Of a stretch of DNA of 64,000 nt, positions 1 to 7,276 are shown in pieces (within the stretch, counting starts at the first letter, position 1; every line of letters begins with the position of its first letter). This DNA comes from a virus. The stretch lies in the IMG/VR virus record IMGVR_UViG_3300002460_000024, positions 1 through 64,000 of that record; one strand, written 5' to 3'. Made by a program: the position numbers and the translations under genes. The notes beneath the pieces are model-generated. The model was not told where the DNA came from, did no database searches, and saw only the letters and a list, made by a program, of their open reading frames with translations.

Positions 1-110
1 GGAGCCGTCGCCGTAGCCGTCGCCGTAGCCGTAGCCGTAGCCGTCGCCGGAACCCTCGCCGTCGCCGTAGCCGTAGCCGGAGCCGGAGCCGTAGCCGTAG
101 CCGTCGCCGT
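1..110. repeat. Imperfect hexamer repeat (GCCGTA / GCCGTC / GCCGGA)
   Basis: About 18 tandem hexamers of the form GCCGnn, much richer in G+C than the neighbouring DNA. They encode the Gly-X tract of the partial gene read on the minus strand. The third-position changes give Tyr, Asp or Ser codons, so the array varies at protein level while Gly is kept. Confidence 0.9.
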
Positions 111-135
111 TATGAATATCTCCTACATCTGCCAT
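1..135 (-). CDS. Glycine-rich repeat protein, N-terminal part (runs off left edge)
   Basis: On the minus strand an ATG at 135 opens a frame with no stop before the window edge. After nine ordinary residues (MADVGDIHN) every second residue is Gly for 36 codons, alternating with Asp, Tyr, Ser and one Glu (pattern GDGYGYGSG). The start overlaps the last 13 bases of the gene at 123-503, which suggests translational coupling. Family knowledge: Gly-X proteins of this kind occur beside DUF6948-type genes in Bacteroidota phages. I infer a real phage protein rather than a chance repeat because the frame stays open through a strong hexamer repeat. Function unknown. Confidence 0.7.
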   Translation of the reverse strand, partial: MADVGDIHNGDGYGYGSGSGYGYGDGEGSGDGYGYGYGDGYGDGS

Positions 136-503
136 ATCTTCACGTTTTGAATTGATTCCTTTGCCTTTTGAGTACATAGAATAACCTCAATAGCTTGCAT
201 AAGTTCAATTCTTGAAACCTCACAAGGAAATTTGCATTCATCCGGATTTTTAGTTCCTTCTTCGGCCAACTGACTTAATGAAGCAGCTCCTTTCCAATAC
301 CACAATCTTCTAGCGTGTAAAAGCTCAACTTCTTGCCCCACCCTCTTTTTTAAAAACCCTGCGTGGACACCAGCTGATTCAGTTCTTATAATTACATATG
401 GCATCCCATCCAAAGATTCTGCCACTTGGTTTTGAGAGATGGAGTCTTTTCTTACATACTTGACGCCATTTAGCTCAACTTCATTTACATCTAATTTTTC
501 CAT
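123..503 (-). CDS. DUF6948-like phage protein
   Basis: 126 residues. The central stretch (YVIIRTESAGVHAGFL, then ARRLWYWKGAASLSQLA and CKFPCEV) matches what I remember of the DUF6948 family found in many Bacteroidota phages: a short conserved protein with an Arg-Arg-Leu-Trp-Tyr-Trp core. No catalytic motif is visible and the function is unknown. It lies at the downstream end of the left minus-strand block and overlaps the start of the glycine-rich gene. Confidence 0.8.
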   Translation of the reverse strand: MEKLDVNEVELNGVKYVRKDSISQNQVAESLDGMPYVIIRTESAGVHAGFLKKRVGQEVELLHARRLWYWKGAASLSQLAEEGTKNPDECKFPCEVSRIELMQAIEVILCTQKAKESIQNVKIWQM

Positions 504-531
504 TTATGTTTTGTTTTTATTTGTTACGTGA

Positions 532-756
532 TTAATGTGGCGGCTGTACTATTGTTATATCCTTGAAATCTTTTACAAAAATTGGTTCAAAATGACATTT
601 TACCTTCATATCAATAGAAACAACCTGTGTAAACCTATCGGTGGATTCAAGTTTAAAAAGATCGTTAGTTAAAATAACCTTATGGGTGTGATTTTTAAAT
701 TCAAACCACCTTAAAATTCTAGGTCTCCGAGATATGATATTAATTGTACAATCCAT
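532..756 (-). CDS. Hypothetical protein, 74 residues
   Basis: A short basic and hydrophobic protein on the minus strand, 28 bases upstream of the DUF6948-like gene and apparently in the same transcript. I recognise no family. The frame is open over 74 codons in AT-rich DNA with a good ATG, so it is probably real. Confidence 0.55.
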   Translation of the reverse strand: MDCTINIISRRPRILRWFEFKNHTHKVILTNDLFKLESTDRFTQVVSIDMKVKCHFEPIFVKDFKDITIVQPPH

Positions 757-777
757 TTTTATTTTTTTTTCTGATTT

Positions 778-792
778 GATGACGAAATTAAT
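778..792 (+). repeat. Dispersed motif, GACGAAATTAAT variant
   Basis: Copy of the phage-wide GGCGACGnnATTAAT motif, here with TGACGAAATTAAT, in the gap between minus-strand genes. A second copy in the opposite orientation sits at 866-879 (ATTAATCTCGTCAC). Confidence 0.6.
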
Positions 793-880
793 AGGGTGGT
801 AGTTTTAACTTTAACAAGGATTTGGCCGCTTACAAGTCTTTCGATTTGGCATCCATTATGCCCACATTAATCTCGTCACA

Positions 881-915
881 AAAAAACTCCCCCAAAACTC
901 TCACATAAAGGGGGA
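881..915 (-). terminator. Rho-independent terminator of the NinG operon
   Basis: Read on minus: CCCCC and GGGGG arms around a 16-base loop, followed by seven T residues (the A run at 881-887 on plus). It lies 57 bases downstream of the NinG stop codon. The motif copy at 866-879 follows directly. Confidence 0.75.
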
Positions 916-971
916 ATATAACATAACATTTTTAAAGAACCTACATATCCTTAAACACAAATATTATCCTT

Positions 972-1358
972 TTATTGTGGAATCGCAAGTTTTATTTTTT
1001 CCTGGTATTCCTCCCCCATCGCTTTTATCTCCCACGGAGCCCATTTTTTAATGGATCTAGCTGCTAAAATAATCCCATCCACCACTTCATCCCCAAGCTC
1101 TAATCGAAGGTTTTTTTCGAAAATTTTCTGCTTTTCACCCCCATCAGAACAATTCAAATTACACCCAGGGCACTGCACCCGGCAATTATTCAACATAAAT
1201 CGCGTCGCCATAAAGCGCCTACTCATAAAGTGACCACACTGAGCATCCTCCCACCTTAATACTACAGGACAGGTATAACACTTAACCCTTCCTCCCTTAT
1301 CGGACCACAACAACCGCACGTACTTCGAAAAAATTCGATCCAGATTAATTACGTTCAA
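972..1358 (-). CDS. NinG/Rap-like recombination protein
   Basis: 128 residues. The N-terminal FSKYVRLLWSDKGGRVKCYTC, the QCGHFMSRRF block and the CPGCN motif reproduce the order seen in the lambda NinG (Rap) family, a zinc-binding structure-specific nuclease that helps phage recombination at branched DNA. The CxxC, GHF and CPGCN elements are the metal and active-site candidates. It overlaps the next upstream gene by four bases (1355-1358), so the two are co-transcribed on the minus strand. Length agrees with short Bacteroidota phage NinG proteins. Confidence 0.82.
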   Translation of the reverse strand: MNVINLDRIFSKYVRLLWSDKGGRVKCYTCPVVLRWEDAQCGHFMSRRFMATRFMLNNCRVQCPGCNLNCSDGGEKQKIFEKNLRLELGDEVVDGIILAARSIKKWAPWEIKAMGEEYQEKIKLAIPQ

Positions 1359-1591
1359 AATGGCGGTTTTTCCTCCTTAAATGTCTTTAAATCAAAACTA
1401 TCCAATTCATATTCCTTATCTTCTATCCGGTCCCATACATAGTTATAGTCTGATAATGAATTCCATACCCCTTTCTCGTCTATTAAAAGCCAATCGGTTA
1501 TTTCCTGAATACTATCAGCCGAAAACCTAACATCTCCCAGGCCTCCAGACGGGTAGTAGTCCGAAAAACAAAATAATAAATATCGTTTCAT
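1355..1591 (-). CDS. Hypothetical acidic protein, 78 residues
   Basis: Overlaps the start of the NinG-like gene by four bases and sits 13 bases downstream of the ASCH-like gene, so it belongs to the left minus-strand operon. The protein is acidic with aromatic residues and no motif I know. A dispersed motif copy (ATTAATCTCGTTATC, 1592-1606) lies directly upstream of its start codon. Confidence 0.6.
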   Translation of the reverse strand: MKRYLLFCFSDYYPSGGLGDVRFSADSIQEITDWLLIDEKGVWNSLSDYNYVWDRIEDKEYELDSFDLKTFKEEKPPF

Positions 1592-1604
1592 ATTAATCTC
1601 GTTA

Positions 1605-1973
1605 TCAATATTTAAAACCTGTCCAGTAGATTATCTTTCCTACAAATGGCTTATCAAACCACAGCCAAAAATCCTCAACCGAATCAAACCCGTCATTTTT
1701 AGCCAATGCGTCCAAACCAACCTTATTAAACTTTAAAGTCTCACAACCATTCACCGTAATTGAAACCACCCTGTCTTCCGGATTAATCTCGATCCTCCTA
1801 TTTCCAGTACAGACCCCCTCCTTAAAACATTTATAGTTCTTTGTTCTAACCCCAGTAGCAAAGTGAATCTTTTTCCCTTCCTGCCACCTATGTTTCCAAT
1901 CCCCACGGATCGTGTGGATCTTCGTACCATTCAATATTTTCTCCACAAACTGTGGCTTAAACCCTAATACCAT
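1605..1973 (-). CDS. ASCH/PUA-like domain protein
   Basis: 122 residues. The start LGFKPQFVEKILNGTKIHTIR and the following RWQEGKKIHFATG resemble small ASCH-superfamily proteins of phages, whose beta-barrel is thought to bind RNA or modified nucleotides. The Lys/Thr/Arg cluster after the first helix is the expected ligand region. Adjacent to the next upstream gene with one base shared. Role in the phage cycle unknown. Confidence 0.6.
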   Translation of the reverse strand: MVLGFKPQFVEKILNGTKIHTIRGDWKHRWQEGKKIHFATGVRTKNYKCFKEGVCTGNRRIEINPEDRVVSITVNGCETLKFNKVGLDALAKNDGFDSVEDFWLWFDKPFVGKIIYWTGFKY

Positions 1974-2383
1974 TACTCCCTATATTTAAGTTTATATTTT
2001 TTATAATACTTATCCCACAACACTTTATCTTCTTTTTCTTTAATAATAGCTTTTTGTTTATAAGCCTCTTCCAAATCAAAAATATCCTGCAAAATATCTA
2101 AATGGCTTTTTGACATATCTTGAGCAGTCAACACAATTGGAGCACCATAAATAGAAGATTGCCTACTAAAATCCAACGGCTTATCCCATCCAGGGTTCTT
2201 TTCCCTAAAATAAGCATCATGAACTTCATTTGGAATAGATTTGTATTTATGCTCCCATGGAAAAAAGACTGGATAACTATCAATAATCATATCTATCTCA
2301 TCAAAAAGTTTTCGACCAACAGGTTGTTTAAGTTGCTGCATTACCCAAACCCACTTAACCTCTACCGGAATACTCTCAACCAT
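1973..2383 (-). CDS. Hypothetical protein, 136 residues
   Basis: Lies between the ASCH-like and GIY-YIG-like genes, sharing one base with the former and eight with the latter. The C-terminal third is rich in Lys and Glu and looks helical. No recognisable domain. Operon position supports a real gene of unknown role. Confidence 0.6.
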   Translation of the reverse strand: MVESIPVEVKWVWVMQQLKQPVGRKLFDEIDMIIDSYPVFFPWEHKYKSIPNEVHDAYFREKNPGWDKPLDFSRQSSIYGAPIVLTAQDMSKSHLDILQDIFDLEEAYKQKAIIKEKEDKVLWDKYYKKYKLKYRE

Positions 2384-2759
2384 TTTCTTTTAATTTTTTT
2401 TCTAACTCAGCCAAACTTATATCCCGATCCTTGCAATATGCCGCCTTCTCCAAATACGAAGAACTTAAACTAACATCTCCAGCAGGCACCGACACTTCCG
2501 GAATCTTTCTCTTAACTTTCTTTTCCTCTATCTTATTGTGTATCGGTCGATATTTATTTACCATAGCCCTTTTCAACCCAACCAAATCTTTTATTTCTAT
2601 TTCATTTATAACCAGTCCATTAAATTTAATATTCTTTAATTTATCCAAACTCCGACTATTAAAACTCCTACCTATACCTATATAAACCAATGTCCGATTT
2701 AAATAGTACAAGAAAATATACCCAACCTTACTATTATGCCTTATATTCATTCGGAGCAA
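2376..2759 (-). CDS. GIY-YIG-like nuclease domain protein
   Basis: 127 residues. YIFLYYLNRTLVYIGIG at residues 14-30 resembles the GIY-YIG signature (Tyr-Ile-Phe in place of Gly-Ile-Tyr, then Tyr-Ile-Gly), and the later KYRPIHNK fits the conserved Pro-Asn end of this small nuclease fold. The typical Arg is less clear, so it may be degenerate or non-catalytic. The C-terminal half is lysine-rich. It is the first gene of the left minus-strand operon. Start at 2759 or at the ATG nine bases further in. Confidence 0.5.
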   Translation of the reverse strand: MLRMNIRHNSKVGYIFLYYLNRTLVYIGIGRSFNSRSLDKLKNIKFNGLVINEIEIKDLVGLKRAMVNKYRPIHNKIEEKKVKRKIPEVSVPAGDVSLSSSYLEKAAYCKDRDISLAELEKKLKENG

Positions 2760-3642
2760 AATTACGGATATTATCTGACAATCACAACTTTATAAAGCAA
2801 AACAATAACTACACTGATAATCAAATAGATGAATCCATTCCCATATACGTCATTTAAAAAGAATTACTTAACTGTTTCTGTGAGGTTACTATAGGCAACC
2901 CGCCGGCCCCCCTTGCTCAGGGAAAAAAATCCCGAAACCCACCCCCCTCTCTTGAAACCATTGAAAACACTAAGGCATAAGAGCAAAGCACTCTGTAATC
3001 ATGGGCAAATCAGTAAAGATAAAGCACAAAGCTATTCTATTACACTACAAGAACATTAGTTCCAATAGTGTATTGGCGCTGAGCCTACAAGATAAAGCAT
3101 TATGATAAACTCAATTAGTCTGAAAGCCTTGATAACAAAGGGAAAGCTGTTGTTCTTCCTTCCTTCTAGCGAATTACCTTTTTATTTTTTTCAATTTAAA
3201 ATCTTTTAGTTTAGGCATTTCGTTGTGGAAATTGTTTACGCTTCTCTCTTTATGGTAGTCTCTGTGTACTGTTCTTATGGGTGGTTAGGGGTTTATATGA
3301 GACGCGATTAATATCAACCCCTTTGTTTTCGCCATTTTATCCTTTGATCTTAATTTAAGCGCCAGGCTATCTTGGTTTAATCTATCTCTCTAGCGGTGTT
3401 GGGAGGGTGATTACTTAGTATTGGTTCTTATTGGCGACGAAACTAATCTATAACTATCTGATTATCAACACTAATCTTCGTAACTTATTGATTATTAGTA
3501 TAGTTATAAGGACTTCAACCTCTCAACTTTAGTTAATAATGTGTTAAAGTAGGTATTTATTGGCGTTTTATTACTGTTTTTTGCAACATTTGATGTAAAT
3601 TAGCGTTAAATTAGATATAACAACTATAAAAACTCTCATAAA
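2760..3642. other. Divergent intergenic region, 880 bases
   Basis: Separates the leftward and rightward early-type operons, so it must hold promoters for both. It contains a C-rich stretch near 2900-2960, two motif copies (around 3301 and 3430), and several short inverted repeats rich in A and T near 3440-3510. I see no convincing gene, tRNA or clear promoter box. It is a candidate site for a replication origin, but nothing in it proves that. Confidence 0.5.
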
Positions 3643-3747
3643 ATGAAAGCAATCAAATCAAACGGAGTATTATTTCTAATTGGAATGATCTTCACAGGCC
3701 TAATAGCGTTCACTGCCTTAAATGGTATTCCTTTCCCTAGTTTTTAG
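3643..3747 (+). CDS. Small single-span membrane protein, 34 residues
   Basis: ATG at 3643, stop TAG at 3745-3747. MKAIKSNG is followed by about 20 hydrophobic residues (VLFLIGMIFTGLIAFTAL), a plausible membrane span, and a short polar tail. It has its own terminator just downstream at 3767-3796, which supports a real short transcript. The stop codon runs into a dispersed motif copy (3747-3763). Function unknown. Confidence 0.6.
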   Translation: MKAIKSNGVLFLIGMIFTGLIAFTALNGIPFPSF

Positions 3748-3763
3748 GGGCGACGCAATTAAT
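3747..3763 (+). repeat. Dispersed motif, canonical copy
   Basis: GGGGCGACGCAATTAAT, a full-length copy of the motif, directly after the stop of the 34-residue gene and upstream of the terminator hairpin. Confidence 0.85.
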
Positions 3764-3766
3764 GTC

Positions 3767-3796
3767 AAGCGGCTACCTTAATCGGAGCCGCTTTTC
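3767..3796 (+). terminator. Rho-independent terminator
   Basis: Perfect 8-base arms AAGCGGCT (3767-3774) and AGCCGCTT (3786-3793) around an 11-base loop, with a T tract. It makes an upstream ATG at 3762 an unlikely start for the next gene. Confidence 0.85.
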
Positions 3797-3833
3797 TAGG
3801 TACAAACCATTAAATAAACTCACCATAACAGCT

Positions 3834-4148
3834 ATGGAAAAGAAGATAATACAGACAACAGTCGGAGAGAATATTACAGTTGATAGACGTGAAATATTAA
3901 TCGACGACTTATTACAATGGATTGAAAAGGCGAAAGCTGAGAAAGCAACTCATCTCGAATTATATGCCACCTATGACTGGGATGATATGGATATAGATAT
4001 ATGGGCGTATTATAAATATGAAGAAACCGAAACTCAATGCGCAGAACGGTTACAGCGTGAACAAGATTATAAAAAGCAGCAGATATTAGAAAAGCTTGCT
4101 AAAGAAAAAATATTGTATGAAGAATTAAAGAAAAAATTTGAAGCATAA
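3834..4148 (+). CDS. Hypothetical protein, 104 residues, coiled C-terminus
   Basis: I place the start at ATG 3834 (MEKKIIQTT) rather than 3762, because the earlier start would put the terminator hairpin inside the gene. The middle is very acidic with several Asp-Trp and Tyr residues; the last 40 residues are a Lys/Glu-rich helix typical of a coiled coil. No family recognised. Confidence 0.6.
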   Translation: MEKKIIQTTVGENITVDRREILIDDLLQWIEKAKAEKATHLELYATYDWDDMDIDIWAYYKYEETETQCAERLQREQDYKKQQILEKLAKEKILYEELKKKFEA

Positions 4149-4169
4149 CCCCTAAAATCCCGTCGCCCC

Positions 4170-4352
4170 ATGAAAAACTTCTTTTATATAGTCAAAGTAA
4201 TAGAGTCATGCAATCTGCCCATTCAATTGGAGGCCTGCAGAACTATTATAAGCTGGTACAAAGAGCCTCAAGGTCGTAAATTATTAATGAGCCGGTGGGA
4301 AGATAAACTACATAGGCTAGAGAATTATGATTTAAGGCAGAGAGTAGTTTAA
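4170..4352 (+). CDS. Hypothetical protein, 60 residues
   Basis: Short basic protein 21 bases after the previous gene. A half motif (ATCCCGTCGCCCC) lies immediately before its ATG and a complete palindromic motif follows its stop, so the gene is framed by motif copies. No family recognised. Confidence 0.5.
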   Translation: MKNFFYIVKVIESCNLPIQLEACRTIISWYKEPQGRKLLMSRWEDKLHRLENYDLRQRVV

Positions 4353-4355
4353 TTT

Positions 4356-4377
4356 GTGACGGGATTAATCTCGTCAC
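4356..4377. repeat. Dispersed motif as full palindrome
   Basis: A 22-base near-perfect palindrome: GTGACGGG, central ATTAAT, then CTCGTCAC. It shows that the common 15-base motif is one half-site plus the centre of a dyad. A dyad suggests binding by a symmetric protein. Confidence 0.9.
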
Positions 4378-4426
4378 CCCAAAAATAGTATACGTTCATT
4401 TATAGGCTGAGTAGTTTAACAATTGA

Positions 4427-4460
4427 CCCCTTAACTCTATTCCTGGAGTTGAGGGGTTTT
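4427..4460 (+). terminator. Rho-independent terminator
   Basis: CCCCTTAACTC (4427-4437) pairs with GAGTTGAGGGG (4446-4456) with one G-T pair, followed by TTTT. It separates the small genes at 3834-4352 from the recombinase gene. Confidence 0.85.
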
Positions 4461-4463
4461 ATT

Positions 4464-4478
4464 AACGACGTAATTAAT
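4464..4478 (+). repeat. Dispersed motif upstream of recombinase start
   Basis: AACGACGTAATTAAT ending eight bases before the ATG of the serine recombinase. In this orientation the motif is often found just before start codons on the same strand (also 8290-8306, 8813-8827). Confidence 0.75.
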
Positions 4479-4486
4479 CTGAAAAT

Positions 4487-5197
4487 ATGCAGTATATAGC
4501 GTACAGGCGAGTTTCAACGGGCAAGCAAGCTAAATCCGGTCTGGGTTTGGAAGCTCAAGAGGCTGCAATTCAACAAATAATTAAACCGGATGACGAGATT
4601 CTATTTTCATTCACAGAGGCCGAAAGCGGAAAGAATGATAAAAGACCAGAGCTATTGAAGGCTATTGCAGCCTGTAAATTACATGGGGCGACGTTATTAA
4701 TCGCAAAACTGGACAGGTTGAGCCGCAATGCATCCTTTTTATTCACATTAAGAGACTCCGGACTTAAACTGTGTATAGCCGATATGCCCCAGGCCGACGA
4801 ATTCATGATAGGTATCATGGCTGTTATTGCTGACTGGGAAGGGAAAAGAATAAGAACCAGGATAAAAGAGGCCCTGAATGCCAAGAGGTCCAGGGGAGAG
4901 TCAATGGGCACCGTCGCAAACCTAACAGGCCGGACTATGGGTAACGTCGCCAATAAACAAAAATTCATTGAGCGCCTAAAGCCTTATAAATCTACCATTC
5001 TATACTTTATTAAGGAGGGCTGGACAAACGACCTGATCTTCAAAAGAATGCCCGAATTCCACCCAGATTTTAAAAGGCCCTTTTTGGATCGTGCGGTTAA
5101 GCATGTTAGAAAGGAATATGATGAGACGCAATTATTGTTGAAAACACCACAACATACAACACCACATATATGGGATTTTTCCCAAAAGGCTGAATAA
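4487..5197 (+). CDS. Serine recombinase (resolvase/invertase family)
   Basis: 236 residues. The resolvase catalytic domain is clear: YRRVSTGKQ with Ser10 as nucleophile, GATLLIAKLDRLSRN at 67-81 carrying the conserved Arg residues, and the long helix IADWEGKRIRTRIKEAL. The C-terminal 90 residues do not show the usual short HTH of Tn3 resolvases, so the DNA-binding part is divergent. It could act in integration, multimer resolution or inversion of phage DNA. A canonical dispersed motif lies within the codons for GATLLI. Terminator upstream, no partner gene downstream. Confidence 0.88.
   Translation: MQYIAYRRVSTGKQAKSGLGLEAQEAAIQQIIKPDDEILFSFTEAESGKNDKRPELLKAIAACKLHGATLLIAKLDRLSRNASFLFTLRDSGLKLCIADMPQADEFMIGIMAVIADWEGKRIRTRIKEALNAKRSRGESMGTVANLTGRTMGNVANKQKFIERLKPYKSTILYFIKEGWTNDLIFKRMPEFHPDFKRPFLDRAVKHVRKEYDETQLLLKTPQHTTPHIWDFSQKAE
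4685..4701 (+). repeat. Dispersed motif inside the recombinase gene
   Basis: GGGGCGACGTTATTAAT encodes Gly-Ala-Thr-Leu-Leu-Ile, a conserved resolvase stretch, so here protein constraint and motif coincide. Confidence 0.6.
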
Positions 5198-5312
5198 CAT
5201 TGAATATTACGCATAAATCCTATGACCGAGAGGTGTAATTCCAATTTAAGGCCCAATAAAAAAGCACTTGAAAATAAAAGCACTTTGGATATTTAGGGGA
5301 AAAAGCCCTGAG

Positions 5313-5329
5313 ATTAATTTCGTCACCCC
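5313..5329 (-). repeat. Dispersed motif, minus orientation
   Basis: ATTAATTTCGTCACCCC in the 186-base gap between the recombinase and the 304-residue gene. The same gap holds a direct repeat of AAAGCACTT near 5262-5285 and no gene that I can see. Confidence 0.7.
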
Positions 5330-5383
5330 AAAAGAAAAACGGGTACAAAGACAATATCTAAAATAAAATATAGTTTAATAAAA

Positions 5384-6298
5384 ATGAATAGTACATTAAA
5401 TAAATATCGGAACTTTCTCGGTGGTACATTTGAAAGACATTCAAAATATGGTATTACAAAAGGTATTATTGCCGATATAATATATAATCCCGAAAACTCC
5501 ACGGATACTATTTTTATAAAAAGCACAAATGGAGTGATCTATAAATTGGACGAAATAGCATATATGCTGCCTAACTTTAAAACCATGAAAACCTACATTT
5601 TAATTAAGGATTTACCAGAATGCAAGGCCGGTACAGAGTATCTAAAATGCGAACAACCAATAGGCGACCATTATTATATTCCGAGAGACGAGAATAATCC
5701 AACCCTAGCGGGGAAGGGTAAGATTTACGTAGCCGAAATAGTTGAAAACAACCCGGAATGGTTCAAAGAGAAGAAAGATTTCAATAATATTGACATAGAT
5801 CTTCTAGACGGATGCCAGCTAAAAAACATTATTGATAAAACCCAATTAACGGCCAGCGAAGCAATACAGGAATCAATTAAAGCCAATCAAAAGGAACTTG
5901 AAAGCGTTTTACAAGATGTTAAAAGAGAATCGGCTCGGGGTAAATATCATTTTGAAACCTATGGCTATTTATCTGATTACGCAATAAATGAGCTAATTAA
6001 ATTAGGATATGAAGCTAAGAATTTTAGAGATGAATTGCTTGGAAGTCCGCCAATATTTGGATGCTTTACTGGAATAGCTGAAATATTACGCTCTGATCCA
6101 ATGTATATAATTCGCTGGAAAGAAGATAAAGCCATTAAGCCGCCATTAGGAATAAAACCAATGTATCTTTGGAACGAAGAAAGGCTAAACGATTTAAGGG
6201 AGGCTATGAGAAAATATAAAGAGGCCGGATTGGAGCCAAGTCCAGAGTGGATGGCTGAAAAACAATCACTTGAAGCCTATTTTCAACTTCAACATTAA
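5384..6298 (+). CDS. Hypothetical phage protein, 304 residues
   Basis: N-terminal part contains YILIKDLPECKAGTEY, a pattern I associate with short phage proteins; the centre has a helical Glu/Gln-rich stretch; the C-terminal part (MYLWNEERLNDLREAMRKY, then GLEPSPEWMAE) resembles a conserved tail found in Bacteroidota phage hypotheticals. The protein may be a composite of two modules. No catalytic motif. Its stop codon lies in a motif copy (6294-6309, ATTAATTTCGTTGCCC). Confidence 0.65.
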   Translation: MNSTLNKYRNFLGGTFERHSKYGITKGIIADIIYNPENSTDTIFIKSTNGVIYKLDEIAYMLPNFKTMKTYILIKDLPECKAGTEYLKCEQPIGDHYYIPRDENNPTLAGKGKIYVAEIVENNPEWFKEKKDFNNIDIDLLDGCQLKNIIDKTQLTASEAIQESIKANQKELESVLQDVKRESARGKYHFETYGYLSDYAINELIKLGYEAKNFRDELLGSPPIFGCFTGIAEILRSDPMYIIRWKEDKAIKPPLGIKPMYLWNEERLNDLREAMRKYKEAGLEPSPEWMAEKQSLEAYFQLQH

Positions 6299-6363
6299 TT
6301 TCGTTGCCCACAATATCTAAAATAAATTTACGTTAGGGTATTGTATATCTCAAAAACCTGACT

Positions 6364-6371
6364 TACATTTG
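6364..6371 (+). promoter_or_regulatory. Bacteroidota-type promoter box (TACATTTG)
   Basis: TACATTTG matches TAnnTTTG, the -7 element of Bacteroidota. A TTG lies 21 bases upstream (6340-6342) as a -33 candidate. Transcription would start near 6376, the first base of the pseudoknot arm. Confidence 0.65.
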
Positions 6372-6375
6372 TATC

Positions 6376-6452
6376 GTTGAGTTAGGTATAAAATACAAAA
6401 ATTTTATATTATCTGCCCCCGGCCTGACTCAACATCAAATGGGGGCTTTTAA
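6376..6452 (+). ncRNA. Candidate pseudoknot small RNA, copy 1
   Basis: The 5' arm GTTGAGTTAGG (6376-6386) can pair over 11 bases, with one G-U pair, with CCTGACTCAAC (6423-6433). The latter lies in the loop of a terminator-type hairpin, GCCCCC (6415-6420) with GGGGGC (6441-6446), followed by TTTTAATTT. The linker is almost pure A and T. The same plan with different arm sequences occurs at 8862-8973 and, on minus, at 48002-47910. Expected product about 77 nt. Function unknown. Confidence 0.6.
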
Positions 6453-6469
6453 TTTATGGGTATTTCAAC

Positions 6470-6682
6470 ATGATAATAATACAGAACCGGACAGGCGCCA
6501 CACTGTTCGTTAATCGGCTAAACTTGTCTATGGGCTTGGATCGGATAAATACCCCTTGTGGGGTGCGAGCTTATAAAGTTCTTTTTTCTACGTTTTTTCT
6601 TTTTCTCTTTTGTTTGTTTTGTTCTCGTTACTTCTTTTCTTTCTTTTCTCTTTTTCTTTTTAAGCCCTCAACCCTACGGTAG
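6470..6682 (+). CDS. Possible small membrane protein, 70 residues
   Basis: An open frame directly after the candidate RNA. The second half (FFLFLFCLFC and following) is strongly hydrophobic, but this reflects an 80-base pyrimidine-rich tract (6583-6662), so the frame may be coincidental. Stop codon one base before the start of the next gene. Low certainty. Confidence 0.3.
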   Translation: MIIIQNRTGATLFVNRLNLSMGLDRINTPCGVRAYKVLFSTFFLFLFCLFCSRYFFSFFSLFLFKPSTLR

Positions 6683-6683
6683 A

Positions 6684-6905
6684 ATGGGACAGTCAAAAGA
6701 GGAACAAAGAGCCCGGTTGATAGCTAAAGGACAAGGCGCAACGCTATTTCAAGGCAAACCGCCTAGAAAACAAACTATTAAAAAGAAAAAGAAGCAGAAA
6801 AATAAAAAATCAAAGCATAAAAAGAAGTTTAAATATAAAAAGGCAGCTAGGCCCAATCCCCTGGATGCAGAATTAAAGAGAATTCAAAAAAGGCCTGTGG
6901 ATTAA
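6684..6905 (+). CDS. Lysine-rich protein, 73 residues
   Basis: Start at ATG 6684 (MGQSKEEQRARLIAKGQGATLF). An earlier in-frame ATG at 6558 would add only the translation of the pyrimidine tract. Residues 30-58 are mostly Lys (KKKKKQKNKKSKHKKK), so nucleic-acid binding is likely. The stop codon lies in a motif copy (ATTAATCTCGTCTC, 6901-6914). Confidence 0.5.
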   Translation: MGQSKEEQRARLIAKGQGATLFQGKPPRKQTIKKKKKQKNKKSKHKKKFKYKKAARPNPLDAELKRIQKRPVD

Positions 6906-6926
6906 TCTCGTCTCAAATAAAAATCT

Positions 6927-6934
6927 TATATTTG
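6927..6934 (+). promoter_or_regulatory. Promoter box TATATTTG
   Basis: Matches TAnnTTTG about 100 bases upstream of the gene at 7037. A motif copy (GGAAACGTCATTAAT, 6972-6986) lies between box and gene. No pseudoknot partner was found here. Confidence 0.5.
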
Positions 6935-7036
6935 GCTTATGGTATTGATATCTTACTTTACACTCCTTATTGGAAACGTCATTAATCCCAAGGCTTGTAG
7001 GAATATTAAGGGCCATAAAATCTAAAATTGATTATT

Positions 7037-7276
7037 ATGGATGATAAAAAAATACAGCTATTAAAGCCAAAAACAATTGAAGGCACTATAAACCCAATTG
7101 TAAATGGGCATATAAGCTATACCCTTCCCCAAGACATTTTAGAACAAAAAACAATTGATATATTAAACCACTTACAAGGGATGCGGGGAGATCAAGTAAA
7201 ATTAATTCTTGAAAATGTAGAAAGGCAAATTACCTTTCTAACCCTAGAATTTCCATATCATCCTCAAAAAGATTAA
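7037..7276 (+). CDS. Hypothetical protein, 79 residues
   Basis: Start taken at ATG 7037 (MDDKKIQLLKPKTIEG), nine bases after a possible TTG. The middle is predicted helical (IDILNHLQGMRGDQVKLILENVERQI). No family recognised. Confidence 0.6.
   Translation: MDDKKIQLLKPKTIEGTINPIVNGHISYTLPQDILEQKTIDILNHLQGMRGDQVKLILENVERQITFLTLEFPYHPQKD

Noticed and set aside
881-960. Pseudoknot RNA on minus before the terminator at 881-915
   Set aside because: CCCCC/GGGGG hairpin present, but no upstream arm complementary to its loop.
2760-3642. tRNA or CRISPR array in the large intergenic region
   Set aside because: No cloverleaf with a T-loop consensus and no regularly spaced repeats could be found by reading.
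3762-3833. Upstream start of the 104-residue protein
   Set aside because: The segment is a rho-independent terminator hairpin of the previous gene.
4421-4460. Fourth pseudoknot RNA candidate
   Set aside because: Simple terminator: the loop has no complement in the upstream sequence and no TAnnTTTG box precedes it at the right distance.
6558-6683. Upstream start of the lysine-rich protein
   Set aside because: The added residues are only the translated pyrimidine tract; ATG 6684 gives a normal protein.
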